A stretch of 64,000 nt of DNA, taken from the NCBI RefSeq assembly GCF_020171805.1, contig NZ_JAIVAF010000003.1, positions 620,001-684,000 of the forward strand. The letters run 5' to 3'. The notes under the pieces are model-generated. The model was not told the DNA's origin, made no database searches, and saw only the letters and a list, made by a program, of their open reading frames with translations. The stretch is from Guptibacillus algicola. Lineage in GTDB: Bacteria; Bacillota; Bacilli; Bacillales; Guptibacillaceae. The translations under genes and the position numbers were made by a program. Below, one piece after another: positions 62,541 through 64,000 of this stretch. Each line of letters opens with the position of its first letter. The stretch's first letter is position 1.

Positions 62541-63776
62541 GTGGAAGAAGAATGGAATCTTGACCAAGAGTTAGAAGACTTGGAAGTTGATGAAGAAGCA
62601 GAAGACCTAAATGAAGACCACGATGATGCTGAGGAAATCGATGATTTAAGCGAAGATATGGAAGATTTGGCTGACGATGCAGATTTTTCACTTGTGCATG
62701 AAACGGCTAACTTAGAAGAACTAAACCAAATCCTTCGTTACTACCCAGTTGAACCAACTAGCGTTCATTTGATATTCAGTCGGCAAGGACGTACGAAATG
62801 GCGCGTGCACACGAAACAAGGGACGATGATGTTAAGGCAGGAGTTTATTCGACCTGAGCGGATGCTTTATATTGCTGGAGCTCATTGGCACCTTCAAGAA
62901 AAAGGGATGCCAATCGCGAAGTTGATCAGAACTCGGAATAATGGCCTAATCCTTGCGGGTGAAGACCACGCTTATGTGCTATATGAAGATGTAGAGGGCG
63001 AAACAATGCTCTACTATGACAAAGAGCAAACGAAGAAAACGATGGCTTTTATTGGGCAGTTCCACAATGCATCAAAGGGCTATATGCAGCCTGAAGGAAG
63101 TAAGAAGCGGAGCAGAATTGATAAATGGCATAAATTGTACAGGTGGAAGATTCAAGAATTAGAAGGATACAAAAAGCTTGCGCAAGACTATACGACAGAT
63201 CAATTTTCGATTTTGTTTCTTCAACAGGTCGACCTCATGCTCGAGCGTGCAAAAGAAGCGTTAGCTGAGCTTGATAATCCTGAATTTACGAAATGGACGA
63301 ACGAAGTGTTCGAATCGAAAATGTTCTGTCAGCAAGACTTCACAATGGCACGTTTGATTGAGAAGGACGGAGTAGCGTTTATGAGAGACCTTCACTCTGT
63401 TAATGCCGATCTGCCGTCTCGAGATATTCGCATATTGATGAATAAAGTCATGAAGAAGCTTGCGGTGTGGGATCATGAGCTCGGAGAAGAGATGCTCATT
63501 CATTATGATGCAGTACACCCGTTAACCGAGGGACAGTACCGAGTTCTCTGGACAGACTTAAAATTCCCCCATCTATTCTGTGCGATTGCTCATAAATATT
63601 ATCTCAGCCAGAAGCGCTCATGGTCAGATGAAAAGTATTTGATGCATATTCGGAATATCATCGCTGTAGAAAATTCGAAAGAAGAATTTCTTATGAATTT
63701 TGATAGGATTTTCAAAGCGGTCAAAGGGGGTGTCATAAGCGATGGAACAAGTATCACAACAGAAAGCGATTCCTAA
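62541..63776 (+). CDS. cotS: Spore coat protein CotS
   Basis: A 411-residue CotS-like protein starting at GTG with GAGGGAAAG about 5 bp upstream. Residues 1-60 are highly acidic (LEDLEVDEEAEDLNEDHDDA), longer than in B. subtilis CotS (351 residues). The kinase-like domain follows, with HTKQGTMMLRQEF near 90, MFCQQDFTMARLI near 265 (with Q in place of H before the QDF aspartate) and VAFMRDLHSVNADLPSRDIR near 280. The D of the DFG-equivalent appears as RDLHS. It is probably cotranscribed with cotSA, as in B. subtilis, and overlaps the next gene by 35 bp. Confidence 0.9.
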   Translation: MEEEWNLDQELEDLEVDEEAEDLNEDHDDAEEIDDLSEDMEDLADDADFSLVHETANLEELNQILRYYPVEPTSVHLIFSRQGRTKWRVHTKQGTMMLRQEFIRPERMLYIAGAHWHLQEKGMPIAKLIRTRNNGLILAGEDHAYVLYEDVEGETMLYYDKEQTKKTMAFIGQFHNASKGYMQPEGSKKRSRIDKWHKLYRWKIQELEGYKKLAQDYTTDQFSILFLQQVDLMLERAKEALAELDNPEFTKWTNEVFESKMFCQQDFTMARLIEKDGVAFMRDLHSVNADLPSRDIRILMNKVMKKLAVWDHELGEEMLIHYDAVHPLTEGQYRVLWTDLKFPHLFCAIAHKYYLSQKRSWSDEKYLMHIRNIIAVENSKEEFLMNFDRIFKAVKGGVISDGTSITTESDS

Positions 63777-64000
63777 ATTAGACCTCGAAGATTTTCGTTT
63801 TTCTCCTCCTGGTTCTATGGGGTGGAGTTATGCAGAGTATGAAAAAATCATCGATAGTGGGCAGGCTGAATTAGAAGTAGACACAACCTCTTCTCTAAAA
63901 ACTCCACCTGTTCCAACTACCGATCTTAAAGAATTACCACCTGGGAATGGCACGATTATCGAAATTCCTAAGAGTTCTATTGGAAGCACTGAATCTCTTG
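63742..64000 (+). CDS. Unknown protein, N-terminal part (cut by window end)
   Basis: An open frame from the ATG at 63742 runs off the window end (86 codons visible). AAAGGGGG lies 11 bp upstream, and the start overlaps the cotS 3' end by 35 bp. The visible part is Pro/Ser/Thr-rich: it begins MEQVSQQKAIPKLDLEDFRF, then SPPGSMGWSYAEYEKIIDSG and several PPV and LPPG turns. No domain recognised. Given its place after cotSA-cotS it may be another coat or morphogenetic protein, but that is position-based inference. Confidence 0.65.
   Translation, partial: MEQVSQQKAIPKLDLEDFRFSPPGSMGWSYAEYEKIIDSGQAELEVDTTSSLKTPPVPTTDLKELPPGNGTIIEIPKSSIGSTESL

Overview
The window is chromosomal DNA from a low-to-moderate GC, endospore-forming member of the Bacillaceae that is clearly not Bacillus subtilis itself. 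The evidence is AGGAGG-type ribosome binding sites, frequent GTG and TTG starts, strong intrinsic terminators, spore coat genes (cotSA and cotS type), a LysM/GH18 spore-type hydrolase, competence genes (comZ, coiA, mecA) and extended gene order shared with the B. subtilis yit and yjz-yja-yjb regions. No rRNA, tRNA, prophage, CRISPR array or transposase gene was seen. Orthology calls rest on recalled family sequences and gene order, not on a database search.

Layout. 1-2961: the tail of tenA, then a YkoE/YkoD/YkoC ECF-type transporter (thiamin precursor salvage). 3080-10600: a yit-like block (DegV, YitT, YitU, YitV, YitW) interrupted by a NifU-N protein, a GNAT protein, a Dph6-like ATPase and a GDSL homologue with altered catalytic residues. 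10640-14903: a spore-type LysM/SH3/GH18 protein, then moeA-mobB-moaE-moaD. 15330-21786: uppP, yjzC, yjzD, tspO, a hydrolase-like gene, a DadA-type oxidase, an epimerase-like gene, DinB, comZ. 21868-25061: FapR-type box, fabH-fabF, yjbA. 25662-33642: trpS with a tryptophan T-box leader, a DUF3899-type gene, oppABCDF. 33689-42047: small genes, an HD protein, a DUF4015-type protein, yjbC, and an RND efflux pair lying between yjbC and spx. 42333-53943: spx, yjbE, mecA, coiA, pepF, spxH (yjbH), yjbI, yjbK, yjbL, yjbM, nadK, yjbO, prpE. 54033-64000: rodA, mgtE, yjbQ, a zinc-ribbon protein, fabI (second FapR-type box) and a spore coat cluster.

The genes form recognisable functional sets: type II fatty acid synthesis (fabH, fabF, fabI under FapR-type operators), Spx proteostasis (spx, its adaptor spxH, and the ClpC adaptor mecA), peptide uptake and processing (opp, pepF), competence (comZ, coiA, mecA), molybdopterin assembly, alarmone synthesis (yjbM), NAD(P) supply (nadK) and spore coat construction.

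The most unusual signal is non-coding. Three copies of a 320-385 bp repeat (about 14927-15300, 36266-36646, 47627-47953) share a GC-rich, hairpin-forming core of 120-132 bp. Each lies between convergent genes, and each is bracketed by two near-identical copies of an intrinsic terminator whose sequence is specific to that locus. The simplest reading is a non-autonomous mobile element that inserts at terminator hairpins and duplicates them as a long target-site duplication, so both neighbouring genes keep a terminator. A second, different non-coding landscape lies at 25175-25675: two tandem arrays with a period of about 20.5 bp (two helical turns) flank a terminator, and are followed by a pair of long hairpin repeats that supply the stop codon of trpS.
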